The notes: generated by a model not told the origin, from the letters alone. A stretch of 41,090 bases of DNA from Arthrobacter sp. Leaf141 (GCF_001424565.1 NZ_LMOL01000017.1:30034-71123); one strand, 5' to 3'; shown: positions 1 to 8,192, counted from the first letter of the stretch. Numbers and translations: made by a program.

Positions 1-31
1 TGAAATCCCATTGACCGGTTTTCCCGGTTCC

Positions 32-103
32 GGGCGATTGGCGCAGCGGTAGCGCGCTTCCCTGACACGGAAGAGGTCACTGGTTCGATCCCAGTATCGC
101 CCA
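32..103 (+). tRNA. tRNA-Val (anticodon GAC)
   Basis: This 72-nt cloverleaf reads directly from the sequence. The acceptor arms GGGCGAT and ATCGCCC pair over seven base pairs and A103 is the discriminator base. The anticodon stem CTTCC/GGAAG encloses the loop CTGACAC, giving anticodon GAC, which reads the GTC valine codon favoured in this high-GC genome. The T arm has the usual TTCGATC loop. The 3' CCA is not encoded, so it would be added post-transcriptionally. A strong intrinsic terminator follows within 10 nt, so the transcript ends here. Confidence 0.97.
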
Positions 104-111
104 CACTTGCA

Positions 112-136
112 GCAGCTCTTCCGGAGCTGCTTTTTT
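112..136 (+). terminator. Rho-independent terminator of tRNA-Val
   Basis: A perfect 7-bp stem, GCAGCTC (112-118) with GAGCTGC (124-130), encloses a 5-nt loop and is followed at once by six T residues (131-136). It sits just downstream of the tRNA, as expected for a monocistronic tRNA transcript. Confidence 0.9.
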
Positions 137-278
137 GTGCCCTTTCGACACCCGCCAGCCACTGGCATCCGCTGCGGGCGAACAGCTAAACCCACTGTTT
201 TCCTTGGCACCTGCTGGTTCCGGGGCTAGGATCGAAGGCGGAGGAGCGACCTGGCTCCGCGATTGAAGGGAGGTGCTC

Positions 279-539
279 GTGGGACTGATTGACGATCTAA
301 AGGGCAAGGCTCAGGGTCTTATCCATGGAAACGAGCAGGCCATCAAGAACGGCATCACCAAGGCCGGCGATTTTGTTGATACCAAGACGGGCGGAAAGTA
401 CGCCGGTCATGTGGACAAAATCCAGGATGGCGCTTCCAAACTCGTGGACAAAAACGGTACCCCCGGTCAGGCACCTGCCAATGAGCAGGTTCCGCCGGCC
501 CCTGTGAACCCGGTTCCGCCGGTTGACAGGGCTCCGTAA
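279..539 (+). CDS. MT0933-like antitoxin family protein
   Basis: The 86-residue protein opens with MGLIDDLKGKAQGL and contains the pattern KAGDFVDTKTGGKY, typical of the MT0933 (Rv0909)-like antitoxin family, originally proposed as the antitoxin of a mycobacterial pair. The N-terminal 60 residues are a charged amphipathic helical segment and the last 25 are proline-rich. GTG at 279 is preferred over GTG at 273 because the ribosome site GGGAGG (268-273) would otherwise touch the start. No toxin-like gene is adjacent: the neighbours are a tRNA and a transporter. Members without toxins are common in this family, so an antitoxin role here is only a family label. A hairpin terminator follows. Confidence 0.85.
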   Translation: MGLIDDLKGKAQGLIHGNEQAIKNGITKAGDFVDTKTGGKYAGHVDKIQDGASKLVDKNGTPGQAPANEQVPPAPVNPVPPVDRAP

Positions 540-576
540 AGGATTCGGCCAGGGTTTTGCCCTAGCACGTCAAGGG

Positions 577-613
577 GGCGCGGGTCCCGCCGGGAGGCGG
601 CGCCCGCGCCTTT
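577..613 (+). terminator. Probable intrinsic terminator after the MT0933-like gene
   Basis: The arms GGCGCGGG (577-584) and CCCGCGCC (603-610) form an 8-bp GC stem around an 18-nt loop that is itself able to pair, followed by TTT. It lies between the small gene and the BenE-type transporter, so the two are probably transcribed separately. Confidence 0.65.
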
Positions 614-687
614 GGCGTTTAATCAGGCAGCTACCGCCCAGCGGGACCGATTCACCGTCCGCCCGGCCGCGCCGGTAACCTGCCCTC

Positions 688-1908
688 ATGGCGAAATTAC
701 CCGCACCACCGCGGCAGCAACCGGCACGCAGGCTTTCCGGAATGGATTCCCGTCCGATCGTGGCCGGAACCGTTACCGCGCTGGTGGGCTTCACCTCATC
801 GTTCGCCGTGGTCCTGGCGGGCCTTCGTGCGGTGGGCGCGGATGCCGGCCAGGCCGCATCCGGCCTGCTGGCCGTAACGCTGGCCGTTGGCTTGGGCGTC
901 CTGGTCCTGTCCTTCCGCGCCAAAGTGCCGGTGACCCTCGCCTGGTCCACCCCCGGGGCGGCCTTGCTGGCAACGTCGGGAGCGGTCGACGGCGGGTGGC
1001 CGGCCGCCGTCGGCGCCTTCCTGGCGACGGGGGTACTGATCGCCATGACGGGCCTGGTGCCCGCCCTCGGCCGGCTGATGGCCAGGATTCCCACGTCGCT
1101 GGCGCAGGCCATGCTGGCCGGTGTGCTCCTGCAGCTGTGCCTGGCACCATTCAAGGCACTGGGCAGTGTTCCCCTGTTTGTGGCCCCGGTGATCATCTGC
1201 TGGCTGGCCATGATGAAGTTTGCGCCGCGCTGGTCTGTTCCGGCGGCCCTGGTGGTGGCGCTCGGGGTCATCGGGATCTCGCTGGCCGCCACGGGTACAG
1301 GCCTGGGCGACGGCGCCCTCCTGCCTGCCCTGGTGTGGACGGCGCCCGCTTTCAGCCTCCAGGCCATGGCCGGGATCGCCCTGCCGCTGTTTGTGGTGAC
1401 CATGGCATCCCAGAACATCCCGGGCGTGGCGGTGCTCCGGTCCTTTGGCTACGAAACCCCGTGGCGGCCCTCGATGCTGGTCACCGGTGCAGGGACGGTG
1501 CTCGGGGCGCCCTTCGGCGGCCACGCGATCAACCTCGCAGCCTTGAGCGCCGCCCTCGCAGCGGGGGAAGAAGCGGGCGCTGACCGGAGCCGGCGCTGGC
1601 TGGCCGGCTTCACCTCCGGGCTGGCCTACCTGGTGCTGGCAGCCTTCTCGGCCGCCCTGGTCACCCTGGTCAGCGCGGCACCAGCCGGAATGCTCGAAGC
1701 CGTAGCGGGGCTTGCGCTGCTGGGCACCCTGGCAGGCTCCATCTCATCGGCCCTGGCGGACCCGGAAGACCGGATCGCTCCGGCCGTTACGTTCCTGATG
1801 GCAGCGTCCGGGCTGGCCTTTGCCGGCATCGGCTCTGCCTTCTGGGCCCTGGTGGCAGGGCTGGTGGTGCGCGCAGCACTCCGCCCGGACAGGCAGGCAG
1901 CGGACTGA
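688..1908 (+). CDS. BenE family benzoate/H+ symporter-like transporter
   Basis: This 406-residue integral membrane protein consists of about eleven to twelve hydrophobic segments joined by short loops, and matches the BenE family (proton-driven uptake of benzoate in Acinetobacter). The first membrane segment holds the family-like stretch TALVGFTSSFAVVLAGLRAV, and the segment VPVTLAWSTPGAALLATSG is the characteristic BenE helix pair with the helix-breaking TPG. The ATG at 688 gives a short basic leader; an internal ATG at 742 (MDSRPIVAG) would begin closer to the first helix and is a credible alternative. No benzoate catabolic genes are present in the window, so the substrate cannot be inferred from context; it may be another aromatic acid. 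It converges on the ZapE-like gene with a 27-bp gap. Confidence 0.88.
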   Translation: MAKLPAPPRQQPARRLSGMDSRPIVAGTVTALVGFTSSFAVVLAGLRAVGADAGQAASGLLAVTLAVGLGVLVLSFRAKVPVTLAWSTPGAALLATSGAVDGGWPAAVGAFLATGVLIAMTGLVPALGRLMARIPTSLAQAMLAGVLLQLCLAPFKALGSVPLFVAPVIICWLAMMKFAPRWSVPAALVVALGVIGISLAATGTGLGDGALLPALVWTAPAFSLQAMAGIALPLFVVTMASQNIPGVAVLRSFGYETPWRPSMLVTGAGTVLGAPFGGHAINLAALSAALAAGEEAGADRSRRWLAGFTSGLAYLVLAAFSAALVTLVSAAPAGMLEAVAGLALLGTLAGSISSALADPEDRIAPAVTFLMAASGLAFAGIGSAFWALVAGLVVRAALRPDRQAAD

Positions 1909-1935
1909 AACCGGCGGCCGCCTGCAGCAGACGGG

Positions 1936-2973
1936 TCAGGACGGTTCGTGGTTCTGGCCTTCCCGGGCCAGTGCCGTGAGCCGGGAAACCGCACGGAAGT
2001 ACTTCTTCATGTACCCGCCGGTCATCATTTCCTCGGTGAACAGCTTGTCGAACGGCACGCCGCTGGCGAGGATGGGCACGTCCTTGTCGTATAGCCTGTC
2101 GGCCAGGACCACAAACCGGAGGGCCACGGACTGCTCGGTGATGGTTTCCACGTTGCGCCACACGATCCCGTCGATGCCGCTGATCAACTGCCGGTACCGG
2201 CTGGGGTGCACCCCGGCCAGGTGCGCAAGCAGGGTGCTGAACTCATCGTCGGCCACCGTCTTGCCGGCAAACTCTGCTTTTACGTGGGCCGAGAGGTCGC
2301 TGTTTTTCAGCGGGGCGGGGGCGGCGGGCAGGCCGCGGTGCCGGAAATCCTCGCCGTCGATCCGCAGCACGTCGAACTGGTCCGCCAGGACCTGGATCTC
2401 GCGCTGGAAATCCACGGCGGCGAACCGGCCGTCGCCCAGGGAACCAGGCAGGGTGTTGGACGTCGCAGCGAGCTTCACGCCGGCGTCGGCCAGTTCCCGC
2501 ATCAGGCGGGACATCAGGACGGTGTCGCCCGGGTCGTCAAGTTCGAACTCGTCAATGCAGACCAGTTTGTAGCTGCTCAGGGCCTCCACGGTCTTGCGGA
2601 AGGACAGCGCCCCCACCAGGTTGGTGTACTCCACAAAGGTGCCGAACGCCTTGGGGCCCGGGGCCAGGTGCCAGAGTGAGGCGAGGAGGTGGGTTTTGCC
2701 CACACCGAATCCGCCGTCAAGGTAGATGCCCGCACGGGATTCGTCCTTTTTGCCGAACAGCTTCTTGAACAGGCCACCCCCGCCGCCGGTACCGACGCCT
2801 TCGGCGAAGCCCTGCAGGGCGTGGACAGCAGCGGCCTGGCTGGGCTGGTTGGGATCCGGCCGGTAGCTTTCAAAGGACACCTGGCCGAACCGCGGCGACG
2901 GGAAGAACCCTTTGAGGAGTTCATCCACCGACACCGCCGGTGTGCGGGCGGCGAGCTGTTCGATCTGTACCAA
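1936..2973 (-). CDS. zapE: ZapE/AFG1-like AAA ATPase
   Basis: This is a P-loop ATPase of the AFG1/ZapE family, which in E. coli binds the FtsZ ring and in mitochondria (Lace1/Afg1) helps degrade membrane proteins. Counting from the TTG at 2973 (345 residues), the Walker A motif GGFGVGKT lies at about 87-94, Walker B KLVCIDEFEL at about 136-145 and a sensor-like AATSNT at about 169-174. The glycine-rich loop with GKK near 61-76 matches a poorly conserved insertion before Walker A. The frame is open further upstream, but those codons read as a low-quality arginine/proline-rich stretch in the intergenic region, so TTG 2973 just before VQIEQLA was chosen. A cell-division or protein quality-control role is family-based. 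Confidence 0.87.
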   Translation of the reverse strand: MVQIEQLAARTPAVSVDELLKGFFPSPRFGQVSFESYRPDPNQPSQAAAVHALQGFAEGVGTGGGGGLFKKLFGKKDESRAGIYLDGGFGVGKTHLLASLWHLAPGPKAFGTFVEYTNLVGALSFRKTVEALSSYKLVCIDEFELDDPGDTVLMSRLMRELADAGVKLAATSNTLPGSLGDGRFAAVDFQREIQVLADQFDVLRIDGEDFRHRGLPAAPAPLKNSDLSAHVKAEFAGKTVADDEFSTLLAHLAGVHPSRYRQLISGIDGIVWRNVETITEQSVALRFVVLADRLYDKDVPILASGVPFDKLFTEEMMTGGYMKKYFRAVSRLTALAREGQNHEPS

Positions 2974-3188
2974 GGTGGTCCGTTCTGCTGGTGGGTGGTC
3001 CCGGGAAATGATACCGGCAATGCCCGGCGCGGACGGGTGCTGCCGCCGGGGGACCACGGCGGCGTGACCAAGGCAACATTTCGCCCTGTTAACGGAATAC
3101 GGACATCGTTCCGGGCGCTGGCTAGGGTGGGAGCAGGTCCCAATGCCGGTCCCGCGGTGCTCCCGTGTTCTCAATGAAAGGCCAAAAC

Positions 3189-4112
3189 ATGCCCTACGCG
3201 GTTGAACAGAACGACAAGTTCGCAGCCTACGCCCACCCCGAACGCCTGGTTTCCACCGAGTGGCTCGCCGCCGCCCTGGCCGACGGCGCCGTGGAGAACG
3301 GCGGCCTGGTGGTGGTGGAATCCGACGAGGACGTCCTGCTGTACGAGACCGGCCACATCCCCGGCGCCGTAAAGATCGACTGGCACACCGACCTCAACGA
3401 CGACGTCACCCGTGACTACGTTGACGGCGCCGCGTTCGCGGCCCTGGCCGCAGCCAAGGGCATCTCGCGCGACAGCACCGTGGTCATCTATGGCGACAAG
3501 TCCAACTGGTGGGCAGCCTACGCCCTCTGGGTATTCACCCTCTTTGGGCACCAGGACGTCCGCCTGCTCGACGGCGGCCGGGACAAGTGGGTGGCGGAGG
3601 AGCGGGAACTGACCCGGGACAGGCCGTCCCCGACAGCCGGCACGTACCCCGAGGTTGAGCGCAACGACGCCCCCATCCGTGCGTTCAAGGACGATGTCCT
3701 GGCACACCTGGGCAAGCCCCTGATCGATGTCCGCTCCCCCGAGGAGTACACCGGGCAGCGGACCCACATGCCCGCTTACCCGGAAGAGGGCGCCCTGCGC
3801 GGCGGCCACATTCCCACCGCAGCGTCCATCCCGTGGGCTCGGGCCGCCGCACCTGACGGCACGTTCCGGGACCGCGCCGAGCTTGAGGCCCTGTACCTCG
3901 GCGAGGCCGGGCTCACCGAAGGCGACGATGTTGTGGCGTACTGCCGGATCGGCGAGCGTTCCAGCCACACCTGGTTCGCCCTCAAGTACCTCCTGGGCTT
4001 CGAGTCGGTCCGCAACTACGACGGTTCCTGGACTGAATGGGGCAACGCCGTGCGCGTCCCCATCGTCAAGGGCGCCGAGCGCGGCTCCGTGGCCGTCACA
4101 ACGGGAGTCTGA
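3189..4112 (+). CDS. sseA: Two-domain thiosulfate/mercaptopyruvate sulfurtransferase (rhodanese)
   Basis: The 307-residue protein has two tandem rhodanese domains. The C-terminal domain carries the active loop [12 protein letters not shown] with catalytic Cys252; the CxxGxR[ST] loop is typical of thiosulfate-type enzymes. In the N-terminal domain the equivalent loop reads YGDKSNWWA, with Asp in place of Cys, so this half is structural. It moves sulfane sulfur from a donor such as thiosulfate or 3-mercaptopyruvate to an acceptor via a cysteine persulfide. ATG 3189 follows AAAGG by 7 nt; the in-frame ATG at 3174 has no good ribosome site. sufE begins 26 bp downstream, the same pairing as M. tuberculosis sseA (Rv3283)-Rv3284, which suggests a sulfur relay. 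Confidence 0.92.
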   Translation: MPYAVEQNDKFAAYAHPERLVSTEWLAAALADGAVENGGLVVVESDEDVLLYETGHIPGAVKIDWHTDLNDDVTRDYVDGAAFAALAAAKGISRDSTVVIYGDKSNWWAAYALWVFTLFGHQDVRLLDGGRDKWVAEERELTRDRPSPTAGTYPEVERNDAPIRAFKDDVLAHLGKPLIDVRSPEEYTGQRTHMPAYPEEGALRGGHIPTAASIPWARAAAPDGTFRDRAELEALYLGEAGLTEGDDVVAYCRIGERSSHTWFALKYLLGFESVRNYDGSWTEWGNAVRVPIVKGAERGSVAVTTGV

Positions 4113-4138
4113 CCCGCCGTCGACGTAGACTTGGGCTG

Positions 4139-4597
4139 ATGACTACTCAAGCCCTGCCTTCCGCCCTGGCGGCAATCGTTGACGACTTCCAGGCCCTCAC
4201 CGAGCCTGAACGGCTGCAGCTGCTGCTGGAATTCTCGGAGGGACTCCCCCAGCTTCCGGACCGGCTCAAGGACCACCCCGAGCTGCTGGAGCAGGTGGTG
4301 GAGTGCCAGTCGCCGCTGTTCCTGACCATTGAAACGGAAAAGAACGCCGGTCCGGCCAGCCCCGTCCACTTGTACTTCAAGGCACCGGTCGAAGCCCCCA
4401 CCACGCGGGGCTTCGCCGGGGTCCTGCACGAGGGCCTGGACGGGCTCTCCGCGGAGCAGATCCTGGCGGTGCCGGATGACATGCCGGAGCTGCTGGGCCT
4501 CACGCGGGCCATCACGCCGCTGCGGATGCGCGGCATGACGGCCATGCTGGGCCGGATCAAGCGCAAGGTCTCCGCAGCGTCGGGCATCGGCCGCTGA
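4139..4597 (+). CDS. sufE: SufE family Fe-S/sulfur-transfer protein
   Basis: SufE proteins accept persulfide sulfur from a cysteine desulfurase and hand it on for Fe-S cluster assembly. The 152-residue product has the family core: an N-terminal helix with IVDDFQALTEPERLQLLLEF, the catalytic cysteine loop VVECQSPL (Cys56), and the C-terminal region with LTRAITPLRMRGMTAML. Length fits the family (about 140-150). The start ATG 4139 was chosen because upstream codons overlap the sulfurtransferase gene in another frame. No sufS or suf operon is nearby; the partner in context is the rhodanese upstream. The gene ends 9 nt before ybaK. Confidence 0.93.
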   Translation: MTTQALPSALAAIVDDFQALTEPERLQLLLEFSEGLPQLPDRLKDHPELLEQVVECQSPLFLTIETEKNAGPASPVHLYFKAPVEAPTTRGFAGVLHEGLDGLSAEQILAVPDDMPELLGLTRAITPLRMRGMTAMLGRIKRKVSAASGIGR

Positions 4598-4606
4598 CGC
4601 AGTCTT

Positions 4607-5101
4607 ATGGCACGGAAGAACACCTCACAGGGAACTCCTGCAACAGCGGCACTTGCCGCGGCAGGGGTTCCCTTTGTGCTGCACCCGTATACGCATGATC
4701 CGGCAGCGCCCAGTTACGGGACCGAGGCCGCGCAGGCCCTGGGCGTGGACCCGGCCCGGGTTTTCAAAACACTCATGGTGGATGTTGAAGGCAGGCTGGC
4801 CGTGGGCATCGTCCCCGTCAGCGGGACCCTGGACCTGAAGGCCATCGCAGCTGCCCTGGGAGCCAAAAAAGCCGCCATGGCTGACCCGGCTGCGGCCCAG
4901 CGCCGCACGGGCTACGTGCTGGGCGGCATCTCGCCCCTGGGCCAGCGGCTGCCCTCCCCCACCGTCCTGGACAGCAGTGCCCTGGCTTTGGCCACCGTGC
5001 TGGTCTCCGGCGGCAGGCGGGGCCTGGACATCGAACTGGCGCCGGCTGACCTGGTCCGGCTTACGTCTGCCGTCACGGCGGCCATCGGCTCGCGTGCCTG
5101 A
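4607..5101 (+). CDS. ybaK: YbaK/EbsC-type aminoacyl-tRNA deacylase
   Basis: This 164-residue protein matches the single-domain YbaK family, which hydrolyses mischarged Cys-tRNA(Pro). Visible family features are GVPFVLHPYTHDP near the N terminus, the conserved lysine in ARVFKTLMVDVEG (about residue 54), and the glycine-rich GYVLGGISPLGQ (about 106-117). It acts in the cytoplasm as a trans-editing factor with ProRS. The gene is the third of an operon dealing with sulfur and cysteine, which fits a cysteine-related editing role. It overlaps the next gene by 8 nt. Confidence 0.93.
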   Translation: MARKNTSQGTPATAALAAAGVPFVLHPYTHDPAAPSYGTEAAQALGVDPARVFKTLMVDVEGRLAVGIVPVSGTLDLKAIAAALGAKKAAMADPAAAQRRTGYVLGGISPLGQRLPSPTVLDSSALALATVLVSGGRRGLDIELAPADLVRLTSAVTAAIGSRA

Positions 5102-5627
5102 GCACCAGGCGGCACGTCCACCGGAGGGCGGGCCGGACGGCGGGCCCTCCGGTGGACGTGAGCGCAGGCCGGGCGGCAGGACGCCGGTGGTCCTGGGTCC
5201 GTTCGCTTTTATCAAAGGCTGGCTGATTGCCGTGGTGCTGTGGGTGGCGGGCCTGTGCATTGTCCAGGTGACGCAGGAAATTATCTCGTCCCGGCAGGCT
5301 GATGGCGGCGCGAACTTTGTGCCTGGCATGATCATGATGCTGGTGGTCTACGGTTTCGGGACCGCGTTGTTGGTGGCCACGCCGCTGGCGGCCCTGCTGG
5401 CGTTCCTGCTGCGGCCCGTGCAGAACCAGTGGCTGCATGTGGCGGCTTTTTTCGCCGTGCCAACCCTCACCTATTGGGTCCTGGGCGGCCTGCTGGGGCT
5501 GGGCTGGACGCTGGCTGCGCTGGGTTTCTGGGCCACGGTGGGTGCGTCCGCCGCGGTGGGACGCCTTGCCGTGTGGCGAAACGTGACGGCGTGGCAGGAC
5601 GATGCCCTGCAACCCGGCGGAAGTTAG
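5094..5627 (+). CDS. Small integral membrane protein of unknown function
   Basis: The proposed 177-residue product starts at GTG 5094, overlapping the end of ybaK by 8 nt. Residues 1-35 are hydrophilic and rich in Gly, Pro and Arg. Four hydrophobic segments follow: around GWLIAVVLWVAGLCIV, MIMMLVVYGFGTALLVATPL, the AAFFAVPTLTYWVLGGLL region and a last glycine/alanine-rich helix. I recognise no catalytic motif. The start is uncertain because the frame stays open upstream within ybaK and no clear ribosome site is visible; translational coupling to ybaK is likely. A minus-strand hydrolase converges on it after 24 bp. Confidence 0.7.
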   Translation: MPEHQAARPPEGGPDGGPSGGRERRPGGRTPVVLGPFAFIKGWLIAVVLWVAGLCIVQVTQEIISSRQADGGANFVPGMIMMLVVYGFGTALLVATPLAALLAFLLRPVQNQWLHVAAFFAVPTLTYWVLGGLLGLGWTLAALGFWATVGASAAVGRLAVWRNVTAWQDDALQPGGS

Positions 5628-5651
5628 CCCGCTGCCCGCAGGACGGGCCCG

Positions 5652-6911
5652 TCAGTTGGCCCCGGGGTTACGGCGGGGTGCCAGCTGCTGCCGCAGCCAC
5701 GCCTTCACCAGCCGCTCCCAGCGTTCCGGATCCACGTTCCATTCCTTGGTGTGCCGGGCCCGGCTGAACGGCTCGAACGTCACCATCTCCGGGTTCCGCT
5801 CGGCCAGCAGGGTGGATGGCGGGTAGGGGACGTACTCGTCGTCCACACTGTGCAGGATCAGGGTGGGCGTCCGCAGTTCCACGGCCCGGGACACCCAGTC
5901 CATGGCTTTGAGGTCCACGGGGGCAGACAGGCCGGTGAGCCGGCGGCCCAGTGGGTGGCCGAGCATCAGCTGCCCGTAGCGTCCCACCAGGGAAGGAATG
6001 CGGTTCAGCTGGGCGTGGTGGGCCAGGACGTTGACCCAGTCGATCACCGGTGCATCCAGCACCATGGCGCGGATGAGGTGGCGGTAGCGGGAGAGGTCCG
6101 CGGTCTGCAGGCAGATGGCGCCGCCCATCGACCAGCCGAAGAGCACAATTTCTTGTGCACCGTTCGCCAGCGCGTACCCGATGGCTGCCTCGATGTCCTG
6201 CCATTCGGTGGAGCCGAGCCCGTACCGGCCGTCGTCCGCCGACGGTGCCAGCCCGTCGTTGCGGTAGGACACCAGCAGGCTGGTCAGCCCCAGTTCCAGC
6301 GCCGGGCCCACGGCCCGCAGCGCCTCCTGCCTGCTGGCGCCCCTGCCGTGCACCATGATGGCCCACGTCCGGGGGTTGCCCCCGGCCCGGACCAGCCACG
6401 CTGGGGCCTGGCCCCGGTCAACGTCAATCAGGACGTCCTCCGCGGGATACCCCGCGGCGGCCGGGTCAGGGTGGAGCGCACCGCTCCACCAGCCCCAGCG
6501 GGCCTTTTCCAGGTCGCCGCTGTACACCGCTTCAACCTCCCGCAGCACCGTCCGTTCGGCCGGCGAGTAGGAAATGATCCGGCCGATGCGCGCGTGCCCT
6601 TTGCCGCCGTCGAAATAAAACCCGTACGTACCCTCCACGGTGGTGTCGTCGCTGGCGGCGAAGATCACCTGCCGGGCCTGCCCGTCCCGGATGACGGCCA
6701 GCACTTCCTGGTCCGCCGTACGCTGCCGGGCGGGGGTGATGACCCGACGGGCAAAGTACACGGCGAGCGCCGAAGAACCGGTGGCCAGCAACCCTGCCAG
6801 GGCTCCGCCGCCGATCGTGCCGCCAATGGCCCATTTGGTCCGCAGCGACATCCTGGCGGGCTCCGGGGAGGCGGCGGTGCGGGAACGGCGGGTGCGCTGC
6901 GAAGAAGCCAT
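5652..6911 (-). CDS. Membrane-anchored alpha/beta hydrolase
   Basis: The 419-residue protein has a basic N terminus, one membrane segment (about 28-54), then an unknown alpha/beta region, and from about residue 160 an alpha/beta-hydrolase fold. The catalytic triad is visible: nucleophile elbow GWSMGG (Ser261), acid in LILHSVDDEYVP (Asp357 or 358) and His387 in RARHTKEW; the oxyanion strand has MVHGRGAS. The family includes serine esterases and peptidases related to the S9/BAAT group, and the substrate is unknown. The enzyme domain is probably outside the membrane. ATG 6911 gives the full basic leader; ATG 6851 (MSLRTKW), with GGAG upstream, is an alternative start. A 103-bp region separates it from the divergent gene at 7015. 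Confidence 0.85.
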   Translation of the reverse strand: MASSQRTRRSRTAASPEPARMSLRTKWAIGGTIGGGALAGLLATGSSALAVYFARRVITPARQRTADQEVLAVIRDGQARQVIFAASDDTTVEGTYGFYFDGGKGHARIGRIISYSPAERTVLREVEAVYSGDLEKARWGWWSGALHPDPAAAGYPAEDVLIDVDRGQAPAWLVRAGGNPRTWAIMVHGRGASRQEALRAVGPALELGLTSLLVSYRNDGLAPSADDGRYGLGSTEWQDIEAAIGYALANGAQEIVLFGWSMGGAICLQTADLSRYRHLIRAMVLDAPVIDWVNVLAHHAQLNRIPSLVGRYGQLMLGHPLGRRLTGLSAPVDLKAMDWVSRAVELRTPTLILHSVDDEYVPYPPSTLLAERNPEMVTFEPFSRARHTKEWNVDPERWERLVKAWLRQQLAPRRNPGAN

Positions 6912-7014
6912 GCTCCTATTCTTACCGCCCCCTGCGGTGTTGCCCGCATTTTGCCGGCGGTGCGTGCCGCGGCCCGGGCGTGCGGCCCCAGGTGCGCAGG
7001 ACTAGGCTAAGGCC

Positions 7015-7506
7015 ATGAGTGATCCCATCGTCATCCTGACCGAAGAACCCCTGGGGGCGGACGACCGCCTGAACATCGAGCGCCTGGTGGACGGAGCTGA
7101 TTCGACGCTGCTGCTGCTTGTTCCTGCCAATACGGAACGGCATCTGCTGGTGGACTTCCTGGAGAACCTCTCCATGCTGGACATTGCCAAAGCCTTCAGG
7201 GACCTCACCTCCTCGACCCCGGACCCCGGTACGGAACGCGCCCAGGCCGCCGAAACCCTTGCCGTCTCCCTTGAGGCGTTGTCGGGCCTCGGCTCCGGCG
7301 TCACCGGCGAGGTGGTGGACGTCCGCGCGGTTGACGCCCTGGTGGCAAAGGTCCGCGATTCCGGCGCCACCCAGGCCGTGGTGATCACCCGCCCGCACGC
7401 CGTGGCGGACACCTTCCACACCGATTGGGCCAACAAGGCACAGGACCAGCTGGGTGTTCCCGTCCTGCACCTGTACGCGGGTTCGGGATTTATCGGCGAC
7501 TCCTGA
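7015..7506 (+). CDS. Conserved hypothetical protein, upstream of msrB
   Basis: The 163-residue acidic protein starts at ATG 7015 and shows no signal peptide or membrane segment. It alternates short beta strands (IVILTEEP, STLLLLVPA, QAVVITRPH, VPVLHLYAGSGF) with helices, an arrangement like a Rossmann-type or universal-stress-like fold, but I cannot see a nucleotide-binding glycine motif. The function is unknown. It ends 14 nt before msrB on the same strand, so the two probably form an operon. Confidence 0.8.
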   Translation: MSDPIVILTEEPLGADDRLNIERLVDGADSTLLLLVPANTERHLLVDFLENLSMLDIAKAFRDLTSSTPDPGTERAQAAETLAVSLEALSGLGSGVTGEVVDVRAVDALVAKVRDSGATQAVVITRPHAVADTFHTDWANKAQDQLGVPVLHLYAGSGFIGDS

Positions 7507-7520
7507 GCGTTGCAACGACT

Positions 7521-8048
7521 ATGAGCATCTTCGGCAACAGCATTTTCAAAAAACAGGCAACCACCGCGGTCCCCGCCCCGGCAGGAACCGGTGACGACGC
7601 AACCCCCGCAGGTCCCAGCGTTGAAAAGAGCGATGCCCAGTGGCGGCAGGAACTGACTCCCGAGGAGTACCAGGTCCTGCGCAAGGCCGGCACCGAGCGC
7701 CCCTACACGGGTGAGTACTGGGACACCCACACCTCGGGCGTCTACCAGTGCAGGGCCTGCGGCACCGAGCTTTTCACCAGCAACGAGAAGTTCGACTCAC
7801 ACTGTGGCTGGCCTTCCTTCTGGGCCCCGCTGGCGGACGGCACCGTCCGCTACATCCACGACCGGACCCTGGGTATGGAGCGCATCGAGGTGCGCTGCGC
7901 CACGTGCGACTCGCACCTGGGCCACGTGTTTGAGGGTGAGGGCTACAACAACCCCACTGACCAGCGGTTCTGCATCAACTCGGTATCGCTCAAGCTGGTG
8001 GAAAAGGAAACCGGCCTGCCGGCCAGTCCCGGGTCAACGGGCGCCTGA
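7521..8048 (+). CDS. msrB: Peptide methionine-(R)-S-oxide reductase MsrB
   Basis: MsrB reduces the R epimer of methionine sulfoxide in oxidised proteins. The 175-residue product has two zinc-binding CxxC pairs, CRAC (77/80) and CATC (126/129), the substrate loop HCGWPSF (94-100) and the catalytic cysteine in RFCINSVSL (Cys151). Residues 1-40 form a low-complexity extension rich in Ala, Pro and Thr that is not part of the fold. A cytoplasmic location is expected because the extension is not a signal peptide. A 12-bp hairpin lies just downstream. The resolving cysteine may be Cys95 in the GCGW-like loop, or thioredoxin may act directly. Confidence 0.96.
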   Translation: MSIFGNSIFKKQATTAVPAPAGTGDDATPAGPSVEKSDAQWRQELTPEEYQVLRKAGTERPYTGEYWDTHTSGVYQCRACGTELFTSNEKFDSHCGWPSFWAPLADGTVRYIHDRTLGMERIEVRCATCDSHLGHVFEGEGYNNPTDQRFCINSVSLKLVEKETGLPASPGSTGA

Positions 8049-8058
8049 TCCCTTAGCG

Positions 8059-8086
8059 CCGGGCCGGTCTCACCAGACCGGCCCGG
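8059..8086 (+). terminator. Terminator-like hairpin after msrB
   Basis: A perfect 12-bp stem pairs 8059-8070 with 8075-8086 (core GGGCCGGTCT/AGACCGGCCC) around the loop CACC. There is no T tract, as is common for actinobacterial terminators. Confidence 0.7.
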
Positions 8087-8106
8087 CCATTGAGCAATAG
8101 TATTTC

Positions 8107-8132
8107 TTAGGCTAAGCCGTATTTTAGATTAG
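8107..8132 (+). promoter_or_regulatory. Partial DtxR/IdeR-like iron-box elements upstream of the DUF6421 gene
   Basis: TTAGGCTAA (8107-8115) equals the central nine bases of the 19-bp DtxR/IdeR consensus, flanked by C and G to give the palindrome CTTAGGCTAAG, but the outer half-sites do not match. A second element, TTAGATTAG (8124-8132), resembles the left half TTAGGTTAG. The stretch is AT-rich against its surroundings and lies 60-85 bp before the ATG at 8193. Binding by an iron regulator is only a hypothesis. Confidence 0.3.
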
Positions 8133-8192
8133 TTCTTCTGGTTGCTTGCTACGCTTTTTGCAGACCTAAAGCAATCAGGAAGGCAGCCTCCG

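Noticed and set aside
32..136. Integration site of a mobile element at tRNA-Val
   Set aside because: No integrase, direct repeat of the tRNA 3' end or foreign composition is found downstream.
2974..3188. N-terminal extension of the ZapE-like protein up to 3174
   Set aside because: The extra 67 codons are low quality, overlap the sulfurtransferase leader, and would leave almost no room for the divergent promoters.
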